A stretch of 64,000 nucleotides of DNA from CAXBCP01 sp963974055 (GTDB lineage Bacteria; Pseudomonadota; Alphaproteobacteria; MPNO01; UBA830), in contig CAXBCP010000011.1 in the NCBI GenBank assembly GCA_963974055.1, positions 62,001 through 126,000 on the forward strand, in the 5' to 3' direction. Shown one piece after another: positions 25,439-34,373 of the stretch (its first letter is position 1; every line of letters begins with the position of its first letter). A program made the position numbers and the translations under genes. Below the pieces are notes generated by a model. The model ran no database searches. It was not told where the DNA came from and saw nothing but the letters and a program-made list of their open reading frames with translations.

Positions 25439-27268
25439 ATGGACAATATGGCGGATAGCGGAATGAAGCGGTTCGGCGTCGACGTAGAAAAACGCGACGA
25501 CGGCACCACGATCCTGCGCTGCCCGGAGCCGCTCGGGCCGGTGCCTCAGAGTCTGATCGCCCTGCTGCGCGAACGGGCCGCGGCGCATCCCGACCGCGAT
25601 TTCCTGCGCGAACGCGACGACACCGGCGCCTGGCGCCGCGTGACCTATGCCGACGTCCTGAACGGGGCCAATGCCGTCGCCCGGACATTGCTCAACGGCG
25701 GGTACGGACAGGACCGGCCGCTCGCGATCCTGTCGGACAATTCGATCAACCAGGCGATCGTGATGTTCGGTGCGATGACCGTCGGCATGCCGGCGATGCC
25801 CGTGTCCCCGGCCTATTCCCTGATGAGCCAGGACCATGAAAAGCTCAACATGGTGATCGGGCATAACGATCCGGCCGTGATTTTCGTCGACAACCCGGCC
25901 CCGTTCGCAAAAGCGCTGGCCGCAATCGACATGTCGGGGCGCAGGCTGGTCGTCGGCAGGGCGGACGGTGCGCCCGACGGTGCGGAACTGTTGTCGGACT
26001 GGCTCGATGCGCCGCCCGGGCCCGAGGTGGACGCGGCGGCGGCGGCAATTGGCCCGGATACGATCGGGAAGATATTGCTGACGTCGGGGTCTACGGGGCT
26101 GCCGAAGGGCGTTCTGAATTCGCACCTGATGATGACGTCGAACCAGGTTTCGATCGCGCAGGTTTGCACGTTCCTCCGCGAAGATCCGCCTGTCTTTCTC
26201 GACTGGCTGCCATGGAATCATACGTTCGGCGGAAATCATAACCTGAACATGGTCCTGTATAACGGCGGCACGATGTATATCGACGAGGGACGGCCTGTGC
26301 CCGGCCGGATCGAAACGACGATCGCCAATCTGAAGGAAGTGTCGCCGACGCTCTATCTGAATGTGCCGCGCGGGTTCGACCTTCTGCTGCCGCTCCTGGA
26401 AGCGGATCACGAGGCGCGGGACGGACTGTTCCGCAATCTCAAGATTCTGTTCTTCGCCGGGGCGGCATTGCCGAGAAACGTTTGGGACCGCCTCGACCGC
26501 CTGGCTGTCAAGGTCAGAGGCGAAAGCGTGCCGATCACAACGTCTCTCGGCTCCACCGAAACTGCACCGGCTGCCACGTTCATGAACTGGCAGCCGAAAT
26601 CGGTGGGGAATATCGGGGTGCCGCTTCCGGGGAACGAACTGAAACTGGTGCCCAACGGCGACAAGCTGGAAATCCGGATGCGCGGCCCCATCATCACGCC
26701 GGGCTACTACAAACAGGACGACCTGACTGCCGCGGCATTCGACGAGGAAGGTTTTTTCCGTATCGGCGATGCCGGCAAGTTCGAGGCCGAAGACGACCCT
26801 GCCGAGGGCGTGGTTTTCGACGGACGCGTCGCCGAGAATTTCAAGCTTCTGTCGGGGACATGGGTGCACGCGGGCCAGCTTCGCCTGCAGGCTATTGCCG
26901 CTGCAGCCCCGGTCATTCAGGATGCCGTGATCACGGGACAGGACCGGGACGAGGTCGGGCTCCTCGCCTTTACAAGCGTCGACGGGTGCCGTTCACTGGT
27001 CGGTGCGGATCTGGCGCCGGACGAACTGGTGGTTCACCCGGCTGTGCATGAACGGCTTATGGCCGGGCTTGCCGCCCATAATGCCGAAAACCCGGGAAGT
27101 TCCACCCGTGTAAAACGGGTTCTGCTGATGACCGAGCCGCCCCAGATCGACGCGGGCGAAATCACCGATAAAGGCTATATCAACCAACGCGCCGTGCTGT
27201 CGCGACGGGCGGCCGAAGTAGACAGGCTTTACACAGGCGGTGACGGCGATATCGTTGACGTTAAATAA
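25439..27268 (+). CDS. AMP-forming acyl/aryl-CoA ligase, feruloyl-CoA synthetase-like
   Basis: A 609-residue adenylate-forming enzyme. The P-loop is LLTSGSTGLPKGV, the second core motif is TTSLGSTETAPAATF, and the third is FFRIGDAGKFEAEDDPAEGVVFDGRVAENFKL. The form VFDGRxxENFKLLSGTWV is characteristic of feruloyl-CoA synthetase (Fcs), which activates hydroxycinnamates. The ATG at 25439 is very close to GGAG; a second in-frame ATG at 25448 has better spacing. It forms an operon with the SDR. A vanillin dehydrogenase is absent, so the substrate may be another aryl acid. Fcs-like family assignment is solid; the exact acid is not. Confidence 0.85.
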   Translation: MDNMADSGMKRFGVDVEKRDDGTTILRCPEPLGPVPQSLIALLRERAAAHPDRDFLRERDDTGAWRRVTYADVLNGANAVARTLLNGGYGQDRPLAILSDNSINQAIVMFGAMTVGMPAMPVSPAYSLMSQDHEKLNMVIGHNDPAVIFVDNPAPFAKALAAIDMSGRRLVVGRADGAPDGAELLSDWLDAPPGPEVDAAAAAIGPDTIGKILLTSGSTGLPKGVLNSHLMMTSNQVSIAQVCTFLREDPPVFLDWLPWNHTFGGNHNLNMVLYNGGTMYIDEGRPVPGRIETTIANLKEVSPTLYLNVPRGFDLLLPLLEADHEARDGLFRNLKILFFAGAALPRNVWDRLDRLAVKVRGESVPITTSLGSTETAPAATFMNWQPKSVGNIGVPLPGNELKLVPNGDKLEIRMRGPIITPGYYKQDDLTAAAFDEEGFFRIGDAGKFEAEDDPAEGVVFDGRVAENFKLLSGTWVHAGQLRLQAIAAAAPVIQDAVITGQDRDEVGLLAFTSVDGCRSLVGADLAPDELVVHPAVHERLMAGLAAHNAENPGSSTRVKRVLLMTEPPQIDAGEITDKGYINQRAVLSRRAAEVDRLYTGGDGDIVDVK

Positions 27269-27298
27269 TTCAACAGCCTCAGGGCAAAAGGAGGATCG

Positions 27299-28240
27299 AT
27301 GATCAAAGTAGAGGATATTGCATTCGGACGGCTTCAGTCGCCGGATCTGGACGTTGCGGAAGAATTTCTGACGAATTTCGGCATGATCAGGGCGGAACGC
27401 ACGAACGATACGCTCTATATGCGGGGTACCGATCCGGCGCCGTTCATTCATGTCACCCATCTCGGCGATCCCCGGTTTATCGGTCTGGCATTCCGCGCCG
27501 CCAGCGCAGACGACCTGGAAAAGGTTTCGAAGGTTGACGGCGCATCGGGCATCGAGGATCTCGACGCGCCCGGCGGCGGCAAGCGCGTCCGCCTGACCGA
27601 GCCGAACGGTTTTCAGATCGAAATCGTCTACGGTCAGGCGCCGCAGGAAGAAATTCCCGTGGAACGCTTCGGCATCAATACGGCGGCGGCGCGGGATTCC
27701 CGCCTCGGGAAACTGACCCGGATCGAACGCGGCCCGTCGCATGTGAAACGCCTCGGTCACGCCGTGATCATGACGCCCGACGTGGCGGGCGGCACCAAGT
27801 GGTTCCGTGAAACGCTGGGTCTTGTTCCGTCGGACGAAGTATATGCAGGCGAAAAAGACAACATCATCGCGACCTTCAACCGTGTCGATGGCGGCGAACG
27901 CTATGTCGATCATCACACGTTTCTGTGCATCAAGGGCGAGAATGCGGGCCTGAACCACATGGCTTTCGAGGTGCACGATATCGACGACGTGTTCATGGGC
28001 AACGCCCACCTGAAGAAGGCGGAAAAATACGAGCATGTCTGGGGCCTGGGCCGGCACATTCTCGGCAGCCAGGTATACGATTACTGGCAGGACCCGTGGG
28101 GCCGGGTGCATGAGCACTGGACGGACAGCGACCGGCTGAACAACCAGAATCCGCCCAGCCTGATCGCCGCCGAAGACGGCCTCGATTCCCAGTGGGGGGA
28201 ACCCGTACCCGAAGCATTCATCAATCATTCAACGCCGTAA
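27299..28240 (+). CDS. VOC-superfamily extradiol ring-cleavage dioxygenase
   Basis: A 313-residue two-domain vicinal-oxygen-chelate protein with a perfect AGGAGG site. The C-terminal domain holds the Fe(II) triad of type I extradiol enzymes: His in LGHAVIM (about 158), His in LNHMAFEVHDIDD (about 220) and Glu in GRVHEHWTD (about 272). HVWGLGRHILGSQVYDYWQDPWG resembles catechol and 2,3-dihydroxybiphenyl dioxygenases. The N-terminal domain lacks the metal residues, as usual. It cleaves a catechol-type ring next to the hydroxyls. The following alpha/beta hydrolase would act on the meta-cleavage product or a lactone. Confidence 0.87.
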   Translation: MIKVEDIAFGRLQSPDLDVAEEFLTNFGMIRAERTNDTLYMRGTDPAPFIHVTHLGDPRFIGLAFRAASADDLEKVSKVDGASGIEDLDAPGGGKRVRLTEPNGFQIEIVYGQAPQEEIPVERFGINTAAARDSRLGKLTRIERGPSHVKRLGHAVIMTPDVAGGTKWFRETLGLVPSDEVYAGEKDNIIATFNRVDGGERYVDHHTFLCIKGENAGLNHMAFEVHDIDDVFMGNAHLKKAEKYEHVWGLGRHILGSQVYDYWQDPWGRVHEHWTDSDRLNNQNPPSLIAAEDGLDSQWGEPVPEAFINHSTP

Positions 28241-28292
28241 CCGCGCGGGGACTGCGCGGAAAGGCGAAACCATCCAGAGAAAGACCGAGCTT

Positions 28293-29084
28293 ATGAAAGC
28301 CACCGTAAACGGTGTTGAGATCAACTACGAAATATCCGGCAATCCGGACAAGCCCTGGCTGACGTTTTCGAATTCGTTGGCGACCAACCTGCATATGTGG
28401 GACGGACAGGAGCGCGCGCTGGCGGCGGATTATCACATCCTGCGTTTCGACAAGCGCGGCCATGGCGAATCCGAAAAGGTGCCGGGGCCGTATCACTTCG
28501 ACGATCTTATCGATGACACGATCGCTTTGTGGGATCATCTGGGCATCGACCAGACCTACTATGTCGGTCTATCCATCGGCGGGATGACCGTTCAGGGGAT
28601 CATGCTCAAGCATCCCGAGCGGCTGAAAGCCGTGGTCGTTGCGAATTCGATGGGCGTGGTGCCGCCCGAGTTCGTGAGCGCCTGGGGGGACCGGATCGCG
28701 CTCTGCCAGGAAAAGGGCATGGGGCCGTTGATCCAGCCGACGATGGAACGCTGGTTCACGGAGGATTACCGCAACAGGGATACGCCGGAAGCCAGGGTCG
28801 TTTCCGATATGATCGCCTCGACTTCGGTCGAAGGGTACGCAGGTTGCGCGGCGGCGATCCAGGGGCTCGATTATCTCGACAAGCTGGGCGGAATTTCCGG
28901 CATTCCGGTCCTCTTCATCGCCGGTTCGCAGGACGGCGGAACCCCGGCGCCGGGCGTCGAAGCGATGCATCGCAATATGCCCGGCTCGGAATACCTGCTC
29001 CTTGACCCGGCGGCACATATTTCCAACGTGGAATGTCCGGAAGCCTTCAACAAGGCGATAACGGCCTTCCTCGCCAAACATTAG
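28293..29084 (+). CDS. Alpha/beta hydrolase, 3-oxoadipate enol-lactonase-like
   Basis: A 263-residue serine hydrolase. The nucleophile elbow is GLSIGG (Ser about 98). The acid residue probably lies in FIAGSQDGGTP, and the histidine in PAAHISNVECPEAF. SNSLATNLHMWDGQ and RFDKRGHGES are characteristic of PcaD-type 3-oxoadipate enol-lactonases. That enzyme would feed 3-oxoadipate formation alongside maleylacetate reductase, but no muconate cycloisomerase is present. Hydrolysis of a meta-cleavage product from the adjacent dioxygenase, or of an amide as in NicD, is possible. It lies 52 bp after the dioxygenase gene. Confidence 0.85.
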   Translation: MKATVNGVEINYEISGNPDKPWLTFSNSLATNLHMWDGQERALAADYHILRFDKRGHGESEKVPGPYHFDDLIDDTIALWDHLGIDQTYYVGLSIGGMTVQGIMLKHPERLKAVVVANSMGVVPPEFVSAWGDRIALCQEKGMGPLIQPTMERWFTEDYRNRDTPEARVVSDMIASTSVEGYAGCAAAIQGLDYLDKLGGISGIPVLFIAGSQDGGTPAPGVEAMHRNMPGSEYLLLDPAAHISNVECPEAFNKAITAFLAKH

Positions 29085-29091
29085 GCGAAAG

Positions 29092-29117
29092 TTCCGGGCG
29101 CCGCTCGGCGTCCGGAA
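29092..29117 (+). other. Intergenic stem-loop after the alpha/beta hydrolase gene
   Basis: TTCCGGGCGCCG (29092-29103) pairs with CGGCGTCCGGAA (29106-29117), with one G-T wobble and a 2-base loop, which is too tight to close fully so the outer 11 pairs matter. There is no T-run. It may be a processing or 3'-protection hairpin within the catabolic operon. Confidence 0.45.
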
Positions 29118-29152
29118 GTCCGCCCGTAAGTCTATTGGAAGGGGATGACTGA

Positions 29153-30031
29153 ATGACCGGTATTGCAGGCGTCATCGGGCTCGGAATCATGGGCGGCGCG
29201 ATGGCCGGGCACATGGCGACGGGCGGTTTCACGGTTTACGGGTTCGACCTGTCCGCCGACGCGGTGGAACGGGCGCGGGCGAACGGCATAGAGACGCTGG
29301 CATCGGCGGCGGCCGTTGCGGAGAAAGCCGACGTAATCGTCTGCTCTCTGCCCAGCCCGCTCGCCCTTAAAGCCGTCGCCGAAGAGATCGCGGCATCCTC
29401 GGCAAGCGGCTGCACCATCATGGAGACGAGCACGCTCAAGCTTGCCGACAAGGAAGCGGCGCGGGATATCCTCGCCGCCGCCGGCCATACGCTGCTCGAC
29501 TGTCCGCTATCCGGCACCGGGCAGCAGGCCCAGACCGGCGATCTTGCGGTGTTCACCAGCGGTCCGGAAGACGCGGTCGCCAAATGCATTCCCGCGATCG
29601 AGGCGTTCAGCCGCGAAAACAAGTATTGCGGCGAATTCGGTAATGGCAGCCGGATGAAGTTCGTCGCCAATCACCTGGTAACCATCCACAACGTCGCGAC
29701 CGCCGAGGCGATGGTCCTCGGCATGAAGTCGGGGCTCGACCCGGCGCTGATATACGACGTTATTTCAACCAGCGCTGCGACCTCGCGGATGTTCGAGGTC
29801 CGTGGCAAATACATGGTGGAAAACGATTACAGCGATGTCGGCATGTCGAACCGCCTGTACCAGAAGGATCTGCAGGTGATTACCGACTTCGCCGCCGACG
29901 TCCGCTGTCCCGTCGGTCTGTTCGCGGCGGCGGTTCAGCCCTATCGGGCGGCGCTTGAACAGGGACATGCCGAATCCGACACGGCAGCGGTGTGCGCCGT
30001 CCTTGAAGAACAGGCAAGGGTAAAACGCTGA
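29153..30031 (+). CDS. NAD(P)-dependent beta-hydroxyacid dehydrogenase (3-hydroxyisobutyrate dehydrogenase family)
   Basis: A 292-residue enzyme with the N-terminal Rossmann motif GVIGLGIMGGAMAGHM, the substrate-binding SGTGQQAQTGDLAVFTSG segment and the catalytic lysine in GSRMKFVANHLVTIHNVATAEAM. The C-terminal helical domain carries YQKDLQVITDFAADV. The family oxidises 3-hydroxyacids or reduces semialdehydes (tartronate, succinate). AAGGGG precedes the start. It is followed after 1 bp by the old yellow enzyme gene, so the two are surely co-transcribed. The substrate is not predictable. Confidence 0.87.
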   Translation: MTGIAGVIGLGIMGGAMAGHMATGGFTVYGFDLSADAVERARANGIETLASAAAVAEKADVIVCSLPSPLALKAVAEEIAASSASGCTIMETSTLKLADKEAARDILAAAGHTLLDCPLSGTGQQAQTGDLAVFTSGPEDAVAKCIPAIEAFSRENKYCGEFGNGSRMKFVANHLVTIHNVATAEAMVLGMKSGLDPALIYDVISTSAATSRMFEVRGKYMVENDYSDVGMSNRLYQKDLQVITDFAADVRCPVGLFAAAVQPYRAALEQGHAESDTAAVCAVLEEQARVKR

Positions 30032-30032
30032 A

Positions 30033-31121
30033 ATGACCGATCTGTTTACGCCGCTCTCTGCGGGGCCGTTCGACCTGCCGCACCGTGTCGTTATGGCGCC
30101 GATGACCCGCAACCGGGCGGGCGACGGCAACGCGCCCCATGCCCTGAACGCCACCTATTACCAGCAGCGCTCGGATGCGGCGCTGATCGTCACCGAGGCA
30201 ACGCAGATCTGTCCCGAGGGGATGGGCTATCCGGGGACCCCGGGAATTCATTCCGATGCGCAGATCGACGGCTGGCGCGAAGTGACGGACGCCGTGCACG
30301 AGGCCGGAGGCCGCATCATCCTGCAGATGTGGCATGTCGGCAGGATATCGCATCCGGATCTTCAGCCCGACGGCAGGGATCCTGTCGCGCCGTCGGCGAT
30401 ACGGCCGGCGGGCGAGGCAATGACTCTGTCAGGGATGAAGCCTTTCGTCACGCCGCGGGCGCTCGAAACCGATGAAATCCCCGGTCTGGTCGAACAATAC
30501 CGGGTTGCGGCGAAGAACGCCGACATGGCCGGGTTCGACGGCGTCGAAGTGCATGGCGCGAACGGATACCTGCTGGACCAGTTCACGCGGGATTCCACGA
30601 ACCGCCGGGACGATGCCTATGGCGGATCGCTCGAGAACCGCTGCCGTTTTCCGCTTGCCGTCACCGACGCCGTCGTCGATGTCTGGGGGGCTGAGCGGGT
30701 CGGCTACAGGATTTCGCCCTTCCAGCCCTATAACGATATTTCGGATTCCGACCCTGTGGCCACATTCGCCTATCTTGCAACGGAGCTCGCCAAACGGGAC
30801 CTGTTATATCTCCACATGGTCGAATTGGGCGACCCGGCCGAGGGAGACGATTTCCTCGCCGCCCGCAATCCGCTTTTTGCGTCGCTGCGTGAAATATGGC
30901 CCAACGTGCTGATGACCAATGGCGGCTACGACCGCGCGAAGGCCGATGCCGTGATCGGCGCCGGGCTTGCAGACATGGTGTCGTTCGGCGCGCCGTATCT
31001 TGCCAATCCCGACCTGCCCGAAAGACTGCTTACCGGTGCAGCGTATAATCCGCCGGACCGCCCGACCTTCTACGGCGGCGGGGCAAAGGGCTATACCGAC
31101 TACCCTGTGCTCGGCGGATAA
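30033..31121 (+). CDS. Alkene reductase, old yellow enzyme family (NemA/OYE-like)
   Basis: A 362-residue FMN-dependent TIM-barrel enzyme. Features: HRVVMAPMTRNRA at the FMN site, the HGANGYLLDQF motif (His/Asn that bind the activating group of the substrate), FTRDSTNRRDDAYGGSLENR and the C-terminal GLADMVSFGAPYLANPDLPERL. It reduces activated C=C bonds or nitro groups with NAD(P)H. In a ring-cleavage cluster it could reduce an unsaturated ring-fission product, an alternative or complement to maleylacetate reductase. The ATG follows the previous stop after one base. Confidence 0.92.
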   Translation: MTDLFTPLSAGPFDLPHRVVMAPMTRNRAGDGNAPHALNATYYQQRSDAALIVTEATQICPEGMGYPGTPGIHSDAQIDGWREVTDAVHEAGGRIILQMWHVGRISHPDLQPDGRDPVAPSAIRPAGEAMTLSGMKPFVTPRALETDEIPGLVEQYRVAAKNADMAGFDGVEVHGANGYLLDQFTRDSTNRRDDAYGGSLENRCRFPLAVTDAVVDVWGAERVGYRISPFQPYNDISDSDPVATFAYLATELAKRDLLYLHMVELGDPAEGDDFLAARNPLFASLREIWPNVLMTNGGYDRAKADAVIGAGLADMVSFGAPYLANPDLPERLLTGAAYNPPDRPTFYGGGAKGYTDYPVLGG

Positions 31122-31144
31122 GGATAAGGCGTTTCGGCCGTTGC

Positions 31145-31423
31145 TTAGCCGTGGCGGCGGAGGAAGCGCGTCAGAATCCTGTCGCCCCAGACATCGTTTT
31201 TGGTGAACGGATCGTTCGTAATGAATTTCTCGACCGCGGCGCGGTCGGGGGCTTCGATGAAGAAGATCGACCCGATCATCGTCTCGCCGTCTTCGGCCAG
31301 AAGCGGACCGGACAGCGTGACGTCGACGCCGCACACTTTCTGGTAGGCGCGGTGTTCCTCGACGAACTTCTTGCGGGTTTCAACCCGGTCCGCCTTGTCC
31401 AGGATGTGCAGGCAAAAAAGCAT
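31145..31423 (-). CDS. YciI-like (YCII) small protein
   Basis: A 92-residue ferredoxin-like-fold protein: MLFCLHILDKADRVETRKKF, HRAYQKVCGVDVTLSGPLLAEDGETMIGS and FIEAPDRAAVEKFITNDPFTKNDVW. This is the complete YCII domain, including the GPLLAEDG and DPF-x-K-x-x-V patterns. Relatives include chloromuconolactone dehalogenase/muconolactone-isomerase-like proteins of aromatic degradation. It is on the opposite strand to its catabolic neighbours and divergent from the maleylacetate reductase gene, so they may share a control region (31424-31537). Confidence 0.85.
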   Translation of the reverse strand: MLFCLHILDKADRVETRKKFVEEHRAYQKVCGVDVTLSGPLLAEDGETMIGSIFFIEAPDRAAVEKFITNDPFTKNDVWGDRILTRFLRRHG

Positions 31424-31537
31424 TTCACTGGTCCCGTGATTATTTCCACTCTTCTATAATTGTTATGGTGCCGGCGCACAAACGGTCGCGGTGACGTGTC
31501 TTGTCTCGCAACCGGCCCGGCTATATGACTCGCCGCC

Positions 31538-32605
31538 ATGCTGGATTTTATCTATCAGGCCTTCGCGGCGCGCATCGTATTCGGTTCCGGAAAGGTTTCC
31601 GAAATAGCCGCCGAAGTCGACCGTCTCGGCGGAAAGTCGGCGCTGGTGATCTCCACCGGTTCGCAGCGCGCCGTGGCAGACGCCGCGATAGAGCGGCTTG
31701 GCGGAAACTTCGCCGTGCGGATAGACGGGGCCGTGATGCATGTGCCGCGCGCGGACGTGAACGATGCCGTCGTGCTGGCGCGCCGCCAGGGCTGCGACAG
31801 CGTGGTCGCCATCGGGGGCGGATCGGCGATCGGCCTCGCGAAGGGTATCGCCCTCGATACCGGGCTCCCGGTTATTGCCGTCCCGTCTACCTATGCCGGG
31901 TCCGAGATGACCGATATCTGGGGAATCTCGGAAGGCGACGGCAAGGTGACGGGGCGCGCGCCCGTCGTCGTTCCGAAATGCGTGATCTACGATCCGGACC
32001 TCACCCGGGACCTGCCGGCCAGGCTGGCAGGTCCAAGCGGGATCAACGCGATCGCGCATTCCGTCGAAGCGCTGTATGCGCAGAACCGCAACCCGGTGCT
32101 GTCCATGATCGCCGAAGAAGGCATTCGCGCGCTTGCATCCGGGCTGCCGGCGGTATGCGCCGGGTCGGCGGGCGACGAGGAACGGGGCAGGGCGGTCTAC
32201 GGCGCATTCATGTGCGGCCTGGCGCTCGCCACCGCGACCATGGGAATCCACCATAAGCTTTGCCATGTCGTCGGCGGCACGTTCGGGCTGCCGCACGCAG
32301 AGACCCATACGATCGTTCTGCCGCACGCGACCCATTACAATCGGGATGCCGCGCCCGAGGCGATGGCGGCCGTCGCCCGGGCGCTCGGCGCGGACAGCGC
32401 TGCCGGCGGCCTGTTCGATCTGGCGCTGCGGATCGGTGCGCCGACGGCCCTGCGGGACCTGGGGCTGGAGGAGGAAAATCTCGACAGGGCGGCTGACATC
32501 GCGACGGCAGCGCCCTACTACAATCCGCAGCCGGTAGACCGGGACGGCGTGCGCCGGCTGCTCGACGATGCTTTTCATGGCCGCCGCCCGGGCAGCGATG
32601 CATAG
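31538..32605 (+). CDS. Maleylacetate reductase (iron-containing alcohol dehydrogenase family)
   Basis: A 355-residue NAD(P)H enzyme. MLDFIYQAFAARIVFGSG and the FGSGKVSEIAAEVDRLG opening are characteristic of maleylacetate reductases. GGGSAIGLAKGIAL is the nucleotide loop, VPSTYAGSEMTDIWG is the family signature, and the metal-site histidines are in GIHHKLCHVVGGTFGLPHAETH. It reduces maleylacetate to 3-oxoadipate, the step after hydroxyquinol cleavage. The matching hydroxyquinol-type dioxygenase is 3.7 kb downstream on the same strand. No strong ribosome site is seen, but the N-terminus fits the family. Confidence 0.92.
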   Translation: MLDFIYQAFAARIVFGSGKVSEIAAEVDRLGGKSALVISTGSQRAVADAAIERLGGNFAVRIDGAVMHVPRADVNDAVVLARRQGCDSVVAIGGGSAIGLAKGIALDTGLPVIAVPSTYAGSEMTDIWGISEGDGKVTGRAPVVVPKCVIYDPDLTRDLPARLAGPSGINAIAHSVEALYAQNRNPVLSMIAEEGIRALASGLPAVCAGSAGDEERGRAVYGAFMCGLALATATMGIHHKLCHVVGGTFGLPHAETHTIVLPHATHYNRDAAPEAMAAVARALGADSAAGGLFDLALRIGAPTALRDLGLEEENLDRAADIATAAPYYNPQPVDRDGVRRLLDDAFHGRRPGSDA

Positions 32606-32652
32606 CGATCAATCACCAGCCGGATTCTTATAATTGAAAGGGAGAACGACCA

Positions 32653-33117
32653 ATGGCCGAGGCGAAAGCGAAGACGGAAGTGACGATGAAAATGACGGCG
32701 ACCTGCCCGCATCATGCGCGCAGCGATGTCAGCGTGCGTGACGTCGAAAGCGTCATAGACGAGCCGACCGAACGCGGCGGCACCAATCTCGGCATGACGC
32801 CGACGGAGACCATGGTCGCTGCCCTGATCGGGTGCACGAACGTGATCACCAACAAGATCGCCGAAGGCTATGGAATGCATATCGACAGCATGGATATCGA
32901 TGTCGAAGCGCAGTTCGACCGGCGCGGCGTCATGCTGGTGGAGGAACTTGCGGTGCCGTTCCCGTCGATGATCCTCAATATCGACGTCAAGACGCCTAAC
33001 GATCCGGCGGAGTTCGACAAGGTAAAGACCGATCTTCAGAAATTCTGCCCGATCGCCAAGGTGATCCGTGAATCGGGAACGGTGATTACGGAAAACTGGA
33101 GCTTTACGAAAAGCTGA
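32653..33117 (+). CDS. OsmC family peroxiredoxin-like protein
   Basis: A 154-residue OsmC/Ohr-fold protein with a GGGAG site. Conserved cysteines are in ALIGCTNVITNKIAEGYG and LQKFCPIAKVI, the two positions expected for OsmC family thiol chemistry. An extra cysteine is near the N-terminus (TATCPHHARS). The family reduces organic hydroperoxides; in this cluster it could protect against products of oxygenase uncoupling. It ends at a strong terminator and is probably the last gene of the transcript that includes maleylacetate reductase. Confidence 0.87.
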   Translation: MAEAKAKTEVTMKMTATCPHHARSDVSVRDVESVIDEPTERGGTNLGMTPTETMVAALIGCTNVITNKIAEGYGMHIDSMDIDVEAQFDRRGVMLVEELAVPFPSMILNIDVKTPNDPAEFDKVKTDLQKFCPIAKVIRESGTVITENWSFTKS

Positions 33118-33140
33118 TTTCGTCCGGTGCATTGAGAAAA

Positions 33141-33178
33141 AGGGCCGTGCGCATAACCTGCGTGCGGCCCTTTTTTTT
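33141..33178 (+). terminator. Rho-independent terminator after the OsmC gene
   Basis: AGGGCCGTGCGC (33141-33152) pairs with GCGTGCGGCCCT (33160-33171), 10 Watson-Crick pairs and two G-T wobbles, across a 7-base loop. It runs into eight T residues (33171-33178). It separates the first catabolic block from TRAP system 3. Confidence 0.9.
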
Positions 33179-33194
33179 CGGCGCCGAAGCGATC

Positions 33195-33250
33195 TTGCAT
33201 AAATATCGATAAATATGAGAGGATAACTCAATATTTCGATAAACGAAAAA
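33195..33250 (+). promoter_or_regulatory. AT-rich control region upstream of TRAP system 3
   Basis: This short, strikingly AT-rich stretch contains CGATAAA twice (33207-33213 and 33237-33243, 30 bp apart) and an imperfect inverted repeat (CGATAAATATGAG against CTCAATATTTCG). Such symmetry three helical turns apart is compatible with a dimeric regulator site overlapping the promoter. No regulator gene is adjacent. This is a pattern call only. Confidence 0.4.
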
Positions 33251-33267
33251 TATGGGAGGAACTGATA

Positions 33268-34335
33268 ATGCGCGTTTTTGCGAAAGCTGCAGCCATTTCC
33301 GCCGCCGCGATGGTGCTTGCGACACCGGCGGTAGCTCAGAAAACCATCGACCTTACGGCGATCGACGGATATCCGCCAAAAGCGTCCTGGGTGCGTGAGT
33401 TCATTAATTTCTACATTCCGGCGATCGACAAGCAGCTCGCCGCCAAGGGAAATTACAAGATCAACTGGAACCAGGCCTGGTCCGGCCAGATCGCCAAGAC
33501 GCGCCATGTGCTCGAAGGCCTGCAGAAAGGCCTCGGCGATATCGGAATCGTGACTGCCGTGTTTCATGCCGGCAAGGTGCCGCTTCAGAACCTGACATTC
33601 GTGACGCCGTTCGTGACGTCGAATCCCGATCTGAGCGGGAAGACGATGGATGCGATGACGCAGAAATTCCCCGAGTTCAGAGCGGCCTGGGGGCAATTCA
33701 ACCAGGTCAATCTCACCGTTGGCTGCGTGCTCGATTCCTATCAGATGTTCACCAAGGAATCGGTGACGGCGATTGCCGATTTCAACGGGAAGAAAATTGC
33801 CGGCGCAGGCGTCAATCTCCGCTATCTCCAGGGGCTCGGCGCTGCCGGCGTCCCCGGCAGCCTTGTATCGTTTTACAACAAGCTGAAAACCGGCGTCGTC
33901 TCCGGCGCCATGCTGTGGCCGGAAGCGGTCGTTCAGTTCAAGATCGTGGAAGTTGCGCCCTACATGATGCGGGCCGACCTCGGGGCGGCGTGCTCCAAGG
34001 CGATCAACGTCAATGCCGATACCTGGAAGAAGCTCCCGGCGGAGGTCAAAGAAGCCATTTCGTCGGCGGCGATCGGCTATCGCGACCAGATGGCGTCCCA
34101 GGCAATCAAGCGCGGCGCGGGCGCGGTTGCAAAGTTCGAGAAAGCCGGCGGAAAGGTCTTCGACCTGCCCACGGCCGAACGCAAGAAATGGGCCATGACC
34201 ATGCCCAACGTCGCCAAGGAATGGGCCGAAAGCCTGGAAGCCAAAGGCGTCCAGGGCAAGGCGATCCTGGCCGACTACATGGACCGGATGCGCGCGGCGA
34301 ACCAGCCCATCATGCGTCACTGGGACAAAGAATAG
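33268..34335 (+). CDS. dctP: TRAP transporter substrate-binding protein (DctP family), system 3
   Basis: A 355-residue periplasmic protein with a signal peptide (MRVFAKAAAISAAAMVLATP, cleavage AVA-QK) and a GGGAGG ribosome site. DctP features are LQKGLGDIGIVTAVFHAGKVPL, FNGKKIAGAGVNLRYLQGLGA and LKTGVVSGAMLWPEAVVQFK. The residue usually Arg in the substrate clamp is not obvious (KIAGAG instead of K-R-A/T), which may mean an unusual ligand. It heads a dctPQM operon between the OsmC terminator and the ring-cleavage dioxygenase, so an aromatic acid or a related cargo is a reasonable guess. Confidence 0.9.
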   Translation: MRVFAKAAAISAAAMVLATPAVAQKTIDLTAIDGYPPKASWVREFINFYIPAIDKQLAAKGNYKINWNQAWSGQIAKTRHVLEGLQKGLGDIGIVTAVFHAGKVPLQNLTFVTPFVTSNPDLSGKTMDAMTQKFPEFRAAWGQFNQVNLTVGCVLDSYQMFTKESVTAIADFNGKKIAGAGVNLRYLQGLGAAGVPGSLVSFYNKLKTGVVSGAMLWPEAVVQFKIVEVAPYMMRADLGAACSKAINVNADTWKKLPAEVKEAISSAAIGYRDQMASQAIKRGAGAVAKFEKAGGKVFDLPTAERKKWAMTMPNVAKEWAESLEAKGVQGKAILADYMDRMRAANQPIMRHWDKE

Positions 34336-34373
34336 GGCCGGATAACGCATAGCAGCATCGTCGGGACATACCC

